64,000 nt of DNA from Bradyrhizobium mercantei (GTDB lineage: Bacteria; Pseudomonadota; Alphaproteobacteria; Rhizobiales; Xanthobacteraceae), in the NCBI RefSeq assembly GCF_001982635.1, contig NZ_MKFI01000002.1, positions 495,964 to 559,963 on the forward strand. Direction: 5' to 3'. The notes below the pieces were generated by a model. The model was not told the DNA's origin, searched no databases, and saw only the letters and a program-made list of their open reading frames with translations. The translations under genes were made by a program, and so were the position numbers. Shown piece by piece: positions 44,462-53,588 of the stretch. Each line of letters starts with the position of its first letter. Within the stretch, counting starts at the first letter, position 1.

Positions 44462-45868
44462 ATGCTGTTCCGCCTCACCCTTCGCACCGCGACCTTCAAG
44501 CTGACCGCACTGCTGACCGCGGTTGCGATCGCCCTTGGCCCCGTCGTCCCCGCGCGCGCCCAGCAGAAGGGCCCGCCGGTGCTGCGCGACACCGAGTCCG
44601 AGCAGCTGCTGCGCGAGTATACGCGGCCGATCCTGCGTGCCGCCGGTCTGGAGAAGCAGAACATCCAGATCGTGATCATCAACGAAAGCTCGTTCAACGC
44701 GTTCGTCGCCGACGGCCGCCGCATCTTCGTCAATTACGGCGCGCTGCTGCAATCGGAGACGCCCAACCAGATCATCGGCGTGCTGGCGCATGAAACGGGC
44801 CATCTGGCCGGCGGCCATCTCGCCAAGATGCGCGAGCAGCTGGCTCAGGCGCAGACCCAGATGATCATCGCGATGCTGCTCGGCGTCGGCGCGCTTGCCG
44901 CAGGCGCGGGCGGCCGCAGCGGCGGCAACGGCCTCTCCAGCGCCGGCGCCGCCGCGATCTCGGCGCCGCAATCCGTCATTCAGCGCACGCTGTTGTCCTA
45001 TCAGCGCCAGCAGGAAGAAAACGCCGACCGCGCCGGCGTCAAGTTCCTGACCGCGACCGGGCAATCCGCCAAGGGCATGTACGAGACTTTCAAGCGCTTC
45101 ACCGACGAGAGCCTGTTCGCCTCGCGCGGCGCCGACCCTTATCTGCAATCGCATCCGATGCCGGTCGACCGCGTCTCAGCGCTCGAGGAACTGGCGCGCT
45201 CCAGCCCCTATTGGGACAAGAAGGACGATCCGGCGCTGCAGCTGCGTCACGACATGATGCGCGCCAAGATCTCGGGCTTCATGGAGCGGCAGGACACGGT
45301 CTACCGCCGCTATCCCTTGACCAACACCAGCCTGCCGGCGCGCTATGCGCGCGCCATCACGACCTATCTGCACGGCGATCTGCGTTCGGCGATCGCGCAG
45401 ATCGACGGCCTGATCCAGGTGCAGCCCAACAACCCCTATTTCTACGAACTGCGCGGCCAGGCGCTGCTCGAAGGCGGCCGGCCCGCGGAGGCGATCGCGC
45501 CGCTGCGCCGCGCGGTGCAACTGTCAGGCAATTCGCCCTTGATCGAGATGCTGCTCGGCCAGGCGCTGGTCGCCTCCGACAACAAGGCCACCACCGACGA
45601 GGCGATCAACATGCTGCGTGCCGCCGTGGCGCGCGAGCCCGAGGCGCCGCTCGGCTATACCCAGCTCGCGATGGCCTATGGCCGCAAGGGCGACTACGCC
45701 CAGGCCGACCTCGCCTCGGCGCAGGCCGCCTATCTCCGCGGCGACACCAAGACCGCCCGCGACCTGGCGTCGCGCGCCAAGACGCGGTTCGCGATCGGCA
45801 CGCCCGGCTGGGTCAAAGCTGACGACATTGTGAGCGCCAAGCCCATGCCGGGTCAGAAAAACAACTAG
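44462..45868 (+). CDS. M48 metalloprotease with TPR repeats (BepA-like)
   Basis: A 468-residue periplasmic protein with a signal peptide (to about 35, PARAQ). The M48 domain has HETGH (His110, Glu111, His114) and a third-ligand region ENADRAG (about residue 188). TPR-type helices fill the second half (NPYFYELRGQALLEGGRPAEA and later copies). BepA proteins check and degrade stalled outer-membrane proteins such as LptD. The DsbA-like gene next to it fits a shared role in outer-membrane protein folding. A 12-base tandem repeat (AGTGAATACCCC, 44326-44349) lies in the upstream region. Confidence 0.9.
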   Translation: MLFRLTLRTATFKLTALLTAVAIALGPVVPARAQQKGPPVLRDTESEQLLREYTRPILRAAGLEKQNIQIVIINESSFNAFVADGRRIFVNYGALLQSETPNQIIGVLAHETGHLAGGHLAKMREQLAQAQTQMIIAMLLGVGALAAGAGGRSGGNGLSSAGAAAISAPQSVIQRTLLSYQRQQEENADRAGVKFLTATGQSAKGMYETFKRFTDESLFASRGADPYLQSHPMPVDRVSALEELARSSPYWDKKDDPALQLRHDMMRAKISGFMERQDTVYRRYPLTNTSLPARYARAITTYLHGDLRSAIAQIDGLIQVQPNNPYFYELRGQALLEGGRPAEAIAPLRRAVQLSGNSPLIEMLLGQALVASDNKATTDEAINMLRAAVAREPEAPLGYTQLAMAYGRKGDYAQADLASAQAAYLRGDTKTARDLASRAKTRFAIGTPGWVKADDIVSAKPMPGQKNN

Positions 45869-45955
45869 AAATAAACCGTAGTTCCATACAACGATCACCG
45901 AAACCGGCCCACGGCCCCGCCGCATTTCGGGCCACCTCGAACAAGGATTTTATCC

Positions 45956-46723
45956 ATGCCAGCGCTTCGTTTCCTTGCCCCTGCCCTGCTCGCGCTCGGC
46001 ATCTGCGCCACGCCGCTGACCGCGTCCGCGCAGAGCTTCAACGATACCCAGCGTGGCGACATCGAGACCATTGTGCGCAACTATTTGATCGCGCATCCCG
46101 AGGTGCTCGAAGAGGCGATGAACGAGCTCAGCAAGCGGCAGGCCGCCGCCGAAGCCGAGAAGCACGAGCAGAGCGTTTCCAAGAACGCCGACACCATCTT
46201 CAATTCGCCGCGCGGCGTCATGCTTGGCAACAAGGACGGCGACGTCACCTTCGTCGAGTTCTTCGACTACAATTGCGGATACTGCAAACGTGCGATGGCC
46301 GACATGATGGACCTGATGAAATCGGATCCGAAGCTGAAGGTCGTGCTGAAGGAATTCCCGGTGCTGAGCCAGGGCTCGGTCGAGGCCGCGCAGGTCGCGG
46401 TCGCCGTCCGCATGCAGGATCCGACCGGCAAGAAGTATCTCGAGTTTCACCAGAAGCTCCTGGGCGGCCGCGGCGCCGCCGACAAGGCGCGCGCGCTTGC
46501 GGTCGCCAAGGAGGTCGGCCTCGACATGACCAAGCTCGAGAAGGACATGGCGAGCCCCGAGGTGAAGGCGACTATCGAGGAGAACTTCCGCCTCGCCGAA
46601 TCCATGGGCATGAACGGCACGCCGAGCTACGTGATCGGCAAGCAGGTCGTGATCGGCGCGGTCGGCGTCGACAATCTCAAGGAAAAGATCGGCATTGCCC
46701 GCTGCGGCAAGGCGACCTGCTGA
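45956..46723 (+). CDS. DsbA/Com1-like thiol-disulfide oxidoreductase
   Basis: A 255-residue periplasmic thioredoxin-fold protein. It has a signal peptide (about 1-25, TASAQ), an N-terminal helical region (to about 85), and the active site FFDYNCGYCKRA with Cys107 and Cys110. The cis-Pro is in NGTPSYVIG. The N-terminal region is as in Com1/ScsC relatives. It probably makes or shuffles disulfides in exported proteins. Two more cysteines sit in the last ten residues. A strong terminator follows. Confidence 0.92.
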   Translation: MPALRFLAPALLALGICATPLTASAQSFNDTQRGDIETIVRNYLIAHPEVLEEAMNELSKRQAAAEAEKHEQSVSKNADTIFNSPRGVMLGNKDGDVTFVEFFDYNCGYCKRAMADMMDLMKSDPKLKVVLKEFPVLSQGSVEAAQVAVAVRMQDPTGKKYLEFHQKLLGGRGAADKARALAVAKEVGLDMTKLEKDMASPEVKATIEENFRLAESMGMNGTPSYVIGKQVVIGAVGVDNLKEKIGIARCGKATC

Positions 46724-46750
46724 CCTCCCCTTCGACAGCGCTCATTTCGC

Positions 46751-46786
46751 AAAATCCGGCTGCCAAGGCAGCCGGATTTTTTATTG
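46751..46786 (+). terminator. Intrinsic terminator after the DsbA-like gene
   Basis: A perfect 14-bp stem, AAAATCCGGCTGCC (46751-46764) with its complement (46767-46780), a two-base apex and a TTTATT tail. It is A/T-symmetric, so it can work in both directions. Confidence 0.93.
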
Positions 46787-46853
46787 CGGTCACCGAACCG
46801 ATTCCGCGCTGGACGCAACCAAGGGCCGTCACCAACAACGGAAGCTGCGCGCC

Positions 46854-47786
46854 ATGCCTCTGGCACCGCCAACCCTTGGCTACGACCTCACGCTGCTGAA
46901 GACGCCGCCCGAACGCGGCTCGAACGACGATCACGGCTGGTGCTACGGCCTGCCGCCGGGCATCCGCACCGAGCAATGGCCGCTCAGCCCGCATGACGGC
47001 TTTCCGATGCAGCACTGCTTCACGCTGCGGATTCCCCCGCAATATCGCGCCAAAGGCGACGCCCATGTCGCGCTCGCGATGTTCGCCGATCAGCAATATG
47101 ACGAGCCCGTCGAGATCGACGCGGTCGCGCAATATCTCGCCGCGGAAATCACCGAGCGGCCGGCGGATCCCAATCTGCTGCCGTACTTCGCCTACCGGCA
47201 GAACCGTCATCCGATGGAGTTTCGGATGAAGGACATCATCGACCATAATTTCGCGGCGATCTGGCTCACCGAGGCCGAGTTCGCGGCACCGCTGTGCCGG
47301 CCGCCGGAGCTCGCCGGAAATCCATTGCTGGAAGCCAATCCGCCGCCGCGCTGGCTTTCGAAAGGCGCGGCGCGCACCGCGTTCGACGTCAACGTCGGCC
47401 GCACCAGTCGCATCGACGAGTTGGAGAAGACATATTGGTACCGCCTGTTCGGCGGCATCCCCGAGACCGGCCACCACGCCTACGGCATCGCGCTTGCGCC
47501 GCGCGAGAACGATCCCAATGTCGGCAAGCCGCCGCGCGATCATCTGCTGCACAAGGGTGAGCTCGGCGACTACATCGCGCCTTACGGCGAGCACGGCAGT
47601 GCGCGCGGCCTCGAGCGGTTGCACGGCCGCAACCATCTCGGCGGCACGATGTTTCCGAACCAGTGGACGCCGAAATACAGCGCGACCTATCTCGAGATCG
47701 AAGAGCATTTCGGCGGCTTCAATTTCGGCGGCGGCAACGGCCAGCTCGATCTCGCGAGCATGGAGTTCGACTGGGCCTGCGGTTGA
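46854..47786 (+). CDS. Conserved-looking hypothetical protein
   Basis: A 310-residue soluble protein, no signal peptide or membrane helix, no family that I recognise. It has a mixed alpha/beta composition, many His/Pro residues, a glycine-rich C-terminus EEHFGGFNFGGGNGQLDLA and an early WCYGLPPGIRTEQWP. GGAAG lies ten bases before the ATG at 46854. It sits between two terminators or promoters, as a one-gene unit inserted between the dsbA-like gene and aroQ. Confidence 0.7.
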   Translation: MPLAPPTLGYDLTLLKTPPERGSNDDHGWCYGLPPGIRTEQWPLSPHDGFPMQHCFTLRIPPQYRAKGDAHVALAMFADQQYDEPVEIDAVAQYLAAEITERPADPNLLPYFAYRQNRHPMEFRMKDIIDHNFAAIWLTEAEFAAPLCRPPELAGNPLLEANPPPRWLSKGAARTAFDVNVGRTSRIDELEKTYWYRLFGGIPETGHHAYGIALAPRENDPNVGKPPRDHLLHKGELGDYIAPYGEHGSARGLERLHGRNHLGGTMFPNQWTPKYSATYLEIEEHFGGFNFGGGNGQLDLASMEFDWACG

Positions 47787-47849
47787 ATCGCGCGCGCATT
47801 CATCGCGCATTCACACAGGATACAAACTGCAAGGAACCGCAAATCTACA

Positions 47850-47874
47850 GGAACATCGCACATTTTCTCCCGTT
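47850..47874 (+). promoter_or_regulatory. EcfG-type general stress promoter
   Basis: GGAAC (47850-47854), exactly 16 bases, CGTT (47871-47874) match the consensus GGAAC-N16/17-CGTT of the alphaproteobacterial general stress sigma factor EcfG. The ATG of the DUF1236 gene is 38 bases downstream, giving a short leader with GGAGG. Confidence 0.75.
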
Positions 47875-47911
47875 GTCGGCGCGGGCAATGCTGAAAACGA
47901 GGAGGAATATG

Positions 47912-48760
47912 ATGTCTAACCGCTTTCTGATTTCGGTCGCCGCAGCGGCTCTGATCGCCGGCACCGGTTTTGCGAATGCACAGGGCGCCGGCGGCGCCAG
48001 CAAGGAAACCGGGGCCGGTGGTGGAGCAACCATGCAGCACTCTGCCCCGTCCGGTGGCGCGTCATCGGGCACCATGCAGCATGAGAAGAGCGGCATGAAG
48101 GGTTCCGAGCATTCCACGACCGGTGAATCCCCGAGCACCAAGGGTGCGGAGTCCGAGAAGTCGGGCACGGCCACCAAGGGTGCGCAGGACAATACCCAAA
48201 AGTCGAAGGGCATGAGCTCGGAGAACGAGTCCACCAAGGGCTCCAGGGAGAGCTCGAAGGACATGAAGGCCGAGGGCCGTGACAAGAGCGGTAACATGAA
48301 GGCCGAGGAACGCGACAAGAGCGGCAACATGAAAGCCGAGGAGCGTGACAAGAGCGGCAAGATGAATGCCGAAAGCCGCGACAAGAGCGGCGCCACGACC
48401 AACCAGAACGCTCAGACCAAGAGCCCGACCGACACCAACCGCGCGCAGACCAACGACACGAGCCGCACCCAGACCACGACCGGCAACGCGGCGACGTCGG
48501 CCACCGCGGCTCCGCCGGCCGAGAAGCGCACCCAGATCTCGACCGCGATCAAGTCGGAGCACGTCACCGAAACCACCAACGTGAACTTCAACGTGTCGGT
48601 GGGCACCCGCGTGCCGGCTGACGTGCACTTCTATCCGCTGCCGGAGCGGGTCGTGACGATCTATCCGCAGTGGCGCGGTTACGACTTCATCCTGGTCAAG
48701 GGCCGCTACATCATCGTGCAGCCGGAGACCCACGAGATCGTCTACATCATCGAGGGCTAA
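47912..48760 (+). CDS. DUF1236 domain exported protein with 11-residue repeats
   Basis: A 282-residue exported protein. It has a signal peptide (to about 22, FANAQ), then a long disordered, Lys/Glu/Ser/Thr-rich region (about 23-205), and a C-terminal DUF1236 domain (about 207-282) ending with GYDFILVKGRYIIVQPETHE. Four repeats of MKAEERDKSGN type lie at about residues 118-161. The ATG at 47912 has a better spaced GGAGG than the ATG three bases earlier. The EcfG-type promoter suggests induction by general stress; the highly hydrophilic body suggests a desiccation or osmotic protectant, which is inference. Confidence 0.87.
   Translation: MSNRFLISVAAAALIAGTGFANAQGAGGASKETGAGGGATMQHSAPSGGASSGTMQHEKSGMKGSEHSTTGESPSTKGAESEKSGTATKGAQDNTQKSKGMSSENESTKGSRESSKDMKAEGRDKSGNMKAEERDKSGNMKAEERDKSGKMNAESRDKSGATTNQNAQTKSPTDTNRAQTNDTSRTQTTTGNAATSATAAPPAEKRTQISTAIKSEHVTETTNVNFNVSVGTRVPADVHFYPLPERVVTIYPQWRGYDFILVKGRYIIVQPETHEIVYIIEG
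48263..48394 (+). repeat. Four 33-base coding repeats
   Basis: Copies start at 48263, 48296, 48329 and 48362, each coding for an 11-residue unit like MKAEERDKSGN. The last copy is most diverged. Confidence 0.9.
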
Positions 48761-49105
48761 TGCCGGCCTCGGTGCGAGGGTGCCATCAGGGGCCCTCGCT
48801 CCGCGCTCGACCCCGCCCCCTCAGGGGCGGGGTTTTTGCACTCGCCCGCAACCGGCATGCGGCGGTGGATGACTGCCGGGAGCGCCCGCCCCGGCGCGTC
48901 TTCCGCCAGGCTTGGTTAACCAGCAATTTCCGTAGGTTACATCGACCATTTGACGGGCCGGAGCAAGCCGTTGAAGGCGTTCCGATCTCACCTAAAGGCT
49001 TCCCCTGCGGCCGGTTGTTACCTATAACCCGGCCCACTCCACCCCTCGTCGGAACCCTCGTTGGCCGGAACCCCTCGGCAGGAATCTTTGGCAGGAATTT
49101 TTGGA
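48761..49105 (+). other. Intergenic region between DUF1236 gene and aroQ
   Basis: These 345 bases hold a strong terminator at 48810-48837 and then about 270 bases that should include the aroQ-accBC promoter. A weak pair TTGGTT (48912-48917) and TAGGTT (48933-48938) has only a 15-base spacer. No further gene is seen. Confidence 0.55.
48810..48837 (+). terminator. Intrinsic terminator after the DUF1236 gene
   Basis: ACCCCGCCCC (48810-48819), a four-base loop, GGGGCGGGGT (48824-48833) and a T5 tail, 50 bases after the stop. Confidence 0.92.
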
Positions 49106-49591
49106 ATGGCTGCTGCCGGAACGATCTATGTGCTGAACGGCCCGAACCTCAATCTGCTGGGGACGCGCGAGCCGGAGACCTACGGCCATGCCACTCTCGC
49201 CGATGTCGAGAAACTGTGCGCCGACACCGCGCGCCAGTTCGGCCTGACCGCCGACTGCCGGCAGTCCAACCGCGAGGGTGAACTGATCGACTTCATCCAT
49301 GAAGCCCACGCCAAGAAGGCGGTCGGCATCATCATCAACGCCGGCGGATACTCCCATACCTCGATCGCGCTGCATGACGCGCTGGTTGCGGTGAAGATCC
49401 CCGCCGTCGAGGTCCATGTCAGCAACATCCACGCCCGCGAGAGCTTCCGGGACCATTCGTTCACTGCTAAAGCCGCCTTCGCGTCGCTTTGCGGCTTCGG
49501 CATCGACGGCTACCGGCTTGCGATCATCGGCCTCGCCACCAGGATTGGCGCCAAGATCGATGGCAAGACCGACGCCAAGCCAAAGACTTAA
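49106..49591 (+). CDS. aroQ: Type II 3-dehydroquinate dehydratase
   Basis: The third step of the shikimate pathway, a cytosolic dodecameric enzyme. It has 161 residues. The active-site loop is [18 protein letters not shown] with the catalytic Arg and Tyr. [16 protein letters not shown] and [17 protein letters not shown] carry the substrate-binding Asn, His and Ser/Arg residues. The ATG at 49106 is chosen because the family starts right before the NGPN loop; a TTG at 49061 is less likely. It is followed by accB after 52 bases, an arrangement common in alphaproteobacteria. Confidence 0.96.
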   Translation: MAAAGTIYVLNGPNLNLLGTREPETYGHATLADVEKLCADTARQFGLTADCRQSNREGELIDFIHEAHAKKAVGIIINAGGYSHTSIALHDALVAVKIPAVEVHVSNIHARESFRDHSFTAKAAFASLCGFGIDGYRLAIIGLATRIGAKIDGKTDAKPKT

Positions 49592-49643
49592 TCGTCAATC
49601 CTGACGTTCCCCGTCACCAGACAGAGATTTCGGATCAAACAAC

Positions 49644-50138
49644 ATGGCGCGCCAGCCAGACGACAAATCAGCCGCAAAGTCCAAGAACGACTCCAAGAGC
49701 GACGACAGCGTCCTCATTCGCGAGCTCGCGCTGCTGCTTGCTGAGACCAACCTCACCGAGATCGAGATCGAGCGCGCCGGCCTGCGCGTCCGTGTCGCAC
49801 GCAACATCAGCATCGCGGCCTCGGTGCCCGCGGCCGTGCATGCGGTTACCGCGCCGGTGGCGGTGCCGGCTGCCGCCGCGGCTGCGACCGACCTCGCCAA
49901 GCACCCGGGCGCCGTGCCTTCGCCGATGGTCGGCACCGCCTACTGGGCGCCGGAGCCCGGCGCCAAGCCGTTCATTGAAGTCGGCACCAAGGTCACGGCC
50001 GGCCAGACGCTTCTGATCATCGAGGCGATGAAGACGATGAACCAGATCCCGTCGCCGCGCGCGGGCACCGTGACACAGATTCTCGTCGAGGACGGCCAGC
50101 CGGTCGAATTCGGCGAGCCACTCGTCATCATTGAATAG
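49644..50138 (+). CDS. accB: Biotin carboxyl carrier protein of acetyl-CoA carboxylase
   Basis: The 164-residue biotin carrier of the first step of fatty acid synthesis. The N-terminal part ([20 protein letters not shown]) is the subunit-binding region. An Ala/Val-rich linker (about 55-90) precedes the biotinyl domain (about 90-164), with biotinyl Lys in [11 protein letters not shown]. accC follows 24 bases later, so they form one operon. Confidence 0.96.
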   Translation: MARQPDDKSAAKSKNDSKSDDSVLIRELALLLAETNLTEIEIERAGLRVRVARNISIAASVPAAVHAVTAPVAVPAAAAAATDLAKHPGAVPSPMVGTAYWAPEPGAKPFIEVGTKVTAGQTLLIIEAMKTMNQIPSPRAGTVTQILVEDGQPVEFGEPLVIIE

Positions 50139-50162
50139 CTTCCGTCAACGTCAGGCGCTGCG

Positions 50163-51521
50163 ATGTTCGACAAGATCCTCATAGCCAATCGCGGCGAGAT
50201 CGCGCTCCGCGTGCTGCGCGCCTGCAAGGAGCTCGGCATCTCCACCGTCGCGGTGCATTCCACCGCCGACGCCGACGCCATGCATGTGCGGCTCGCAGAC
50301 GAGAGCGTGTGCATTGGCCCGCCGCCGTCGAAGGATTCCTATCTCAACGTGCCGGCGCTGCTCGCGGCTTGCGAGATCACCGGCGCCGACGCCGTGCATC
50401 CCGGCTACGGCTTCCTGTCCGAGAATGCGCGCTTCGCCGAGATCCTCGCCGACCACAATCTGGGCTTCATCGGACCGAAGGCCGAGCACATCCGCCTGAT
50501 GGGCGACAAGATCGAGGCCAAGAAGACCGCCAAGCGGCTCGGCATTCCCGTGGTGCCCGGCTCGGACGGCGCGGTGACATCGGAGGCCGACGCTCTTACC
50601 ATCGGCCGGGACATCGGCTTCCCGGTGCTGGTGAAGGCGGCGGCCGGCGGCGGCGGCCGCGGCATGAAGGTCGCCCACAGCGAGGCCGACCTCGCGCTGG
50701 CGCTCTCGACCGCGGCCAACGAGGCCAAGTCGGCGTTCGGCGACGCCTCGGTCTATCTGGAGAAATACCTGCAGAAGCCGCGCCACATCGAGATCCAGAT
50801 TCTCGGCGACGGCCGCGGCGGCGCCATCCATCTCGGCGAGCGTGACTGCTCGCTGCAGCGCCGTCACCAGAAGGTCTGGGAGGAAGGCCCCTCGCCCGTG
50901 CTCGCGGCGGCCGCCCGCGCCAGGATCGGCGAGACCTGCGCAAAGGCGATGCGGGACATGAAGTATCTCGGCGTCGGCACCATCGAATTCCTCTACGAGG
51001 ACGGCGAGTTCTATTTCATCGAAATGAACACCCGCATCCAGGTCGAGCATCCCGTCACCGAAAGCATCACCGATATCGATCTGGTGCTGGAGCAGATCCG
51101 GATCGCCGCCGGCGGCGACCTTCCCGCCAAGCAGAACGACATCGCGATCATCGGCCACGCCATCGAGTGCCGCATCAATGCGGAGAACCCGCAGACCTTC
51201 CGGCCCTCGCCCGGACGGATCACGCAATTCCATCCGCCGGGCGGCCTCGGCGTGCGGATCGATTCCGCCGTCTACCAGGGCTACGTGATCCCGCCCTATT
51301 ACGACTCGCTGGTCGGCAAGCTGATCGTGCACGGCAAGACCCGCGGCGAATGCCTGATGCGGCTGCGCCGGGCGCTCGACGAGATGGTGGTCGACGGGAT
51401 CGAGACGACGCTGCCGCTGTTCCGCGCACTGGTGCGCGAGCCGGACATCATCGAGGGCGACTACCACATCCACTGGCTGGAGCAGTATCTCGCGGGCCAG
51501 CCATCGGACGCCCCAAAATAG
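50163..51521 (+). CDS. accC: Biotin carboxylase of acetyl-CoA carboxylase
   Basis: The 452-residue ATP-dependent biotin carboxylase. The N-terminal lobe starts [19 protein letters not shown], with [10 protein letters not shown]. The ATP-grasp glycine loop is [38 protein letters not shown] holds the Mg2+ ligands and catalytic Arg, and the C-terminal lobe is [13 protein letters not shown] onward. Length is normal. It ends the aroQ-accB-accC group, and the sensor kinase follows after 100 bases. Confidence 0.97.
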   Translation: MFDKILIANRGEIALRVLRACKELGISTVAVHSTADADAMHVRLADESVCIGPPPSKDSYLNVPALLAACEITGADAVHPGYGFLSENARFAEILADHNLGFIGPKAEHIRLMGDKIEAKKTAKRLGIPVVPGSDGAVTSEADALTIGRDIGFPVLVKAAAGGGGRGMKVAHSEADLALALSTAANEAKSAFGDASVYLEKYLQKPRHIEIQILGDGRGGAIHLGERDCSLQRRHQKVWEEGPSPVLAAAARARIGETCAKAMRDMKYLGVGTIEFLYEDGEFYFIEMNTRIQVEHPVTESITDIDLVLEQIRIAAGGDLPAKQNDIAIIGHAIECRINAENPQTFRPSPGRITQFHPPGGLGVRIDSAVYQGYVIPPYYDSLVGKLIVHGKTRGECLMRLRRALDEMVVDGIETTLPLFRALVREPDIIEGDYHIHWLEQYLAGQPSDAPK

Positions 51522-51621
51522 TTCGGAACCCGGTGGAACCCAGTGCCCTGTTCAAACGTACTTAAGGGTTATTGGCTTTCCACGGGGACGCATTGAATCC
51601 CACTCCCGCAACGAGACCGTC

Positions 51622-53151
51622 GTGACCGAAGTTTCGCGACGCCGCTCCACGCTACAGATCCTGCTGCTCTCGGCGGGATTTTTCGTGCTGGTCGCGATCA
51701 GCGTGGCGTCTGTCCTGCTGGTCAACAAGGCGCGCGAGGACAACGCCCTTGTGGTCCATACGGTCGAGGTCGAGAGCCAGGTCGCCAACCTGCTGGTCGA
51801 CGTCAGGCGGGCCGAAAGCGCGACCAGGGGCTATCTGCTGACATCAGCACCACAATACCTGTCCGAATACCAGGCCGCGGCCGCGGGCCTGCCGGCCACG
51901 CTAGGTCATCTCCAGATGATGACGGTCGACAATCCGGTGCAGGTCGCCAATGCCGCCAAGCTCAGGGCCGCCGTCGAGCAACGGCTGGCCGAGTTCGCCC
52001 TCAGCATCGAGCGCGTCAAGAACAACGACACGGTGACCAGCATCGACATCCTGCGCAAGGGCGCCTCGACCGATGCGGTGGAGGCGATCGCCCGGATCGG
52101 CCGCGACATGCGTGCCGAGGAGGATCGCCTGCTGGCGGCCCGCACCGCGACCGCGGACAGGACCCAGGTGCTGGCCTCCTCGGTCACCATCGCCGGCTCC
52201 TGCATGGTGCTGGCGCTCGCCGCCCTCTCGGTCGTGCTGCTGCGGCAATCCTCGCGGGCGCGCGACGAGGCCGAGGCGAAGCTGCGCGACAGCAACCTCA
52301 ATCTCGAAACCATCGTCGACGAGCGCACCTCCGACCTGCGCGAGGCCAACGAGGAGATCCAGCGCTTCGCCTATATCGTCAGCCACGATCTGCGTTCGCC
52401 GCTGGTCAACATCATGGGCTTCACCAGCGAGCTCGAGGAATTGCGCGGCGACATCTTCAAGCGCATCGCCACGCTCAATCGCACCGCCTCGCTGGCGCCG
52501 GCGATGCCGGAAGACGCGACCGACGCGGCCGAGCCGGAGCTCGAAGGCTCCGACAAGCAGCTGTCCGACGATTTCACCGAATCGCTCGGCTTCATCAAAT
52601 CGTCGATCGCCAAGATGGACCGCCTGATCAGCGCGATCCTCAATCTCACCCGCGAGGGCCGCCGCGAGTTCAAGCCGGAGCGGATCGATCTCCGCGAGCT
52701 GATCGACGGCATCGTCAAGACCGTCGCCCATCAGGCGGTCGAGGCCGACGCCACCATCGACGTCGGCGCATTGCCCAATATCGTCAGCGACCGCCTTGCG
52801 CTGGAGCAGATCTTCTCCAACCTGATCGACAATGCACTCAAGTACCTCAAGACCGGCGTTCCCGGCGAGGTCTCGATCGAGGGCCGCACCAAGCTCGGCT
52901 TCGCGATCTTCGAGGTGACGGACAACGGCCGCGGCATCGATCCGAAGGATCACCAGCGCATTTTCGATCTGTTCCGCCGCGCCGGAACCCAGGACAAGCC
53001 CGGTCAGGGCATCGGGCTTGCCCATGTCCGCGCACTTGTGCGCAGACTGGGCGGCACCATGTCGGTAGCATCGGAACTCAACAACGGCAGCACGTTCACG
53101 ATCACGCTGCCGGTCAATTGGTCAGGCAAGAACCGGGATAAGGCATCATGA
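51622..53151 (+). CDS. Sensor histidine kinase with CHASE3 domain
   Basis: A 509-residue membrane kinase with GTG start. The first helix (LLLSAGFFVLVAISVASVLL) and second helix (SVTIAGSCMVLALAALSVVLL) enclose a periplasmic CHASE3 domain (about 35-190) with RRAESATRGYLLT. A coiled segment is followed by HisKA with phospho-His in FAYIVSHDLRSPLVN (about residue 255). HATPase_c has IFSNLIDNALKYL, TDNGRGI and GQGIGLAHV. An insert of about 45 residues rich in Ala/Asp/Glu lies after the phospho-His helix. The stop overlaps the next start (ATGA). The partner is surely the receiver encoded next. The signal is unknown. Confidence 0.92.
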   Translation: MTEVSRRRSTLQILLLSAGFFVLVAISVASVLLVNKAREDNALVVHTVEVESQVANLLVDVRRAESATRGYLLTSAPQYLSEYQAAAAGLPATLGHLQMMTVDNPVQVANAAKLRAAVEQRLAEFALSIERVKNNDTVTSIDILRKGASTDAVEAIARIGRDMRAEEDRLLAARTATADRTQVLASSVTIAGSCMVLALAALSVVLLRQSSRARDEAEAKLRDSNLNLETIVDERTSDLREANEEIQRFAYIVSHDLRSPLVNIMGFTSELEELRGDIFKRIATLNRTASLAPAMPEDATDAAEPELEGSDKQLSDDFTESLGFIKSSIAKMDRLISAILNLTREGRREFKPERIDLRELIDGIVKTVAHQAVEADATIDVGALPNIVSDRLALEQIFSNLIDNALKYLKTGVPGEVSIEGRTKLGFAIFEVTDNGRGIDPKDHQRIFDLFRRAGTQDKPGQGIGLAHVRALVRRLGGTMSVASELNNGSTFTITLPVNWSGKNRDKAS

Positions 53152-53588
53152 GCGATCCAGTCACCATCATCATGATCGAGGACGACGAGGGCCATGCCCG
53201 CCTGATTGAGCGGAATATCCGGCGCTCAGGTGTCAACAATGAGATCATCCCGTTCACCAACGGTACAGAGGCGGTCAACTACCTGTTCGGCAAGGATGGC
53301 AGCGCGGTCGAGCGCAAGGGCCAGGCCCTGCTCATCCTGCTTGATCTCAATCTTCCCGACATGACCGGCATCGATATTCTGAAGCGGGTCAAGGAAAACA
53401 AGTATCTCAAGTCGACGCCGGTGGTCGTGCTGACCACGACGGACGACTCCCAGGAGATCAAGCGTTGCTACGAACTCGGTTGCAACGTCTACATCACCAA
53501 GCCGGTGAACTACGAAAGTTTCGCCAACGCCATTCGCCAGCTTGGCCTGTTCTTTTCCGTGATTCAGGTGCCGCCAGCTTCCGTATGA
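53148..53588 (+). CDS. Single-domain response regulator
   Basis: A 146-residue stand-alone receiver of the Rcp1 kind. It has the acidic pocket IEDDEGHA, phospho-Asp in LLDLNLPDMTG (about residue 64), switch Thr in VLTTTDD and Lys in YITKPVNY. There is no output domain, so it acts by phosphotransfer or protein contact. It overlaps both the kinase gene before it and the receiver-kinase gene after it by four bases, so all three are made together. Confidence 0.95.
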   Translation: MSDPVTIIMIEDDEGHARLIERNIRRSGVNNEIIPFTNGTEAVNYLFGKDGSAVERKGQALLILLDLNLPDMTGIDILKRVKENKYLKSTPVVVLTTTDDSQEIKRCYELGCNVYITKPVNYESFANAIRQLGLFFSVIQVPPASV

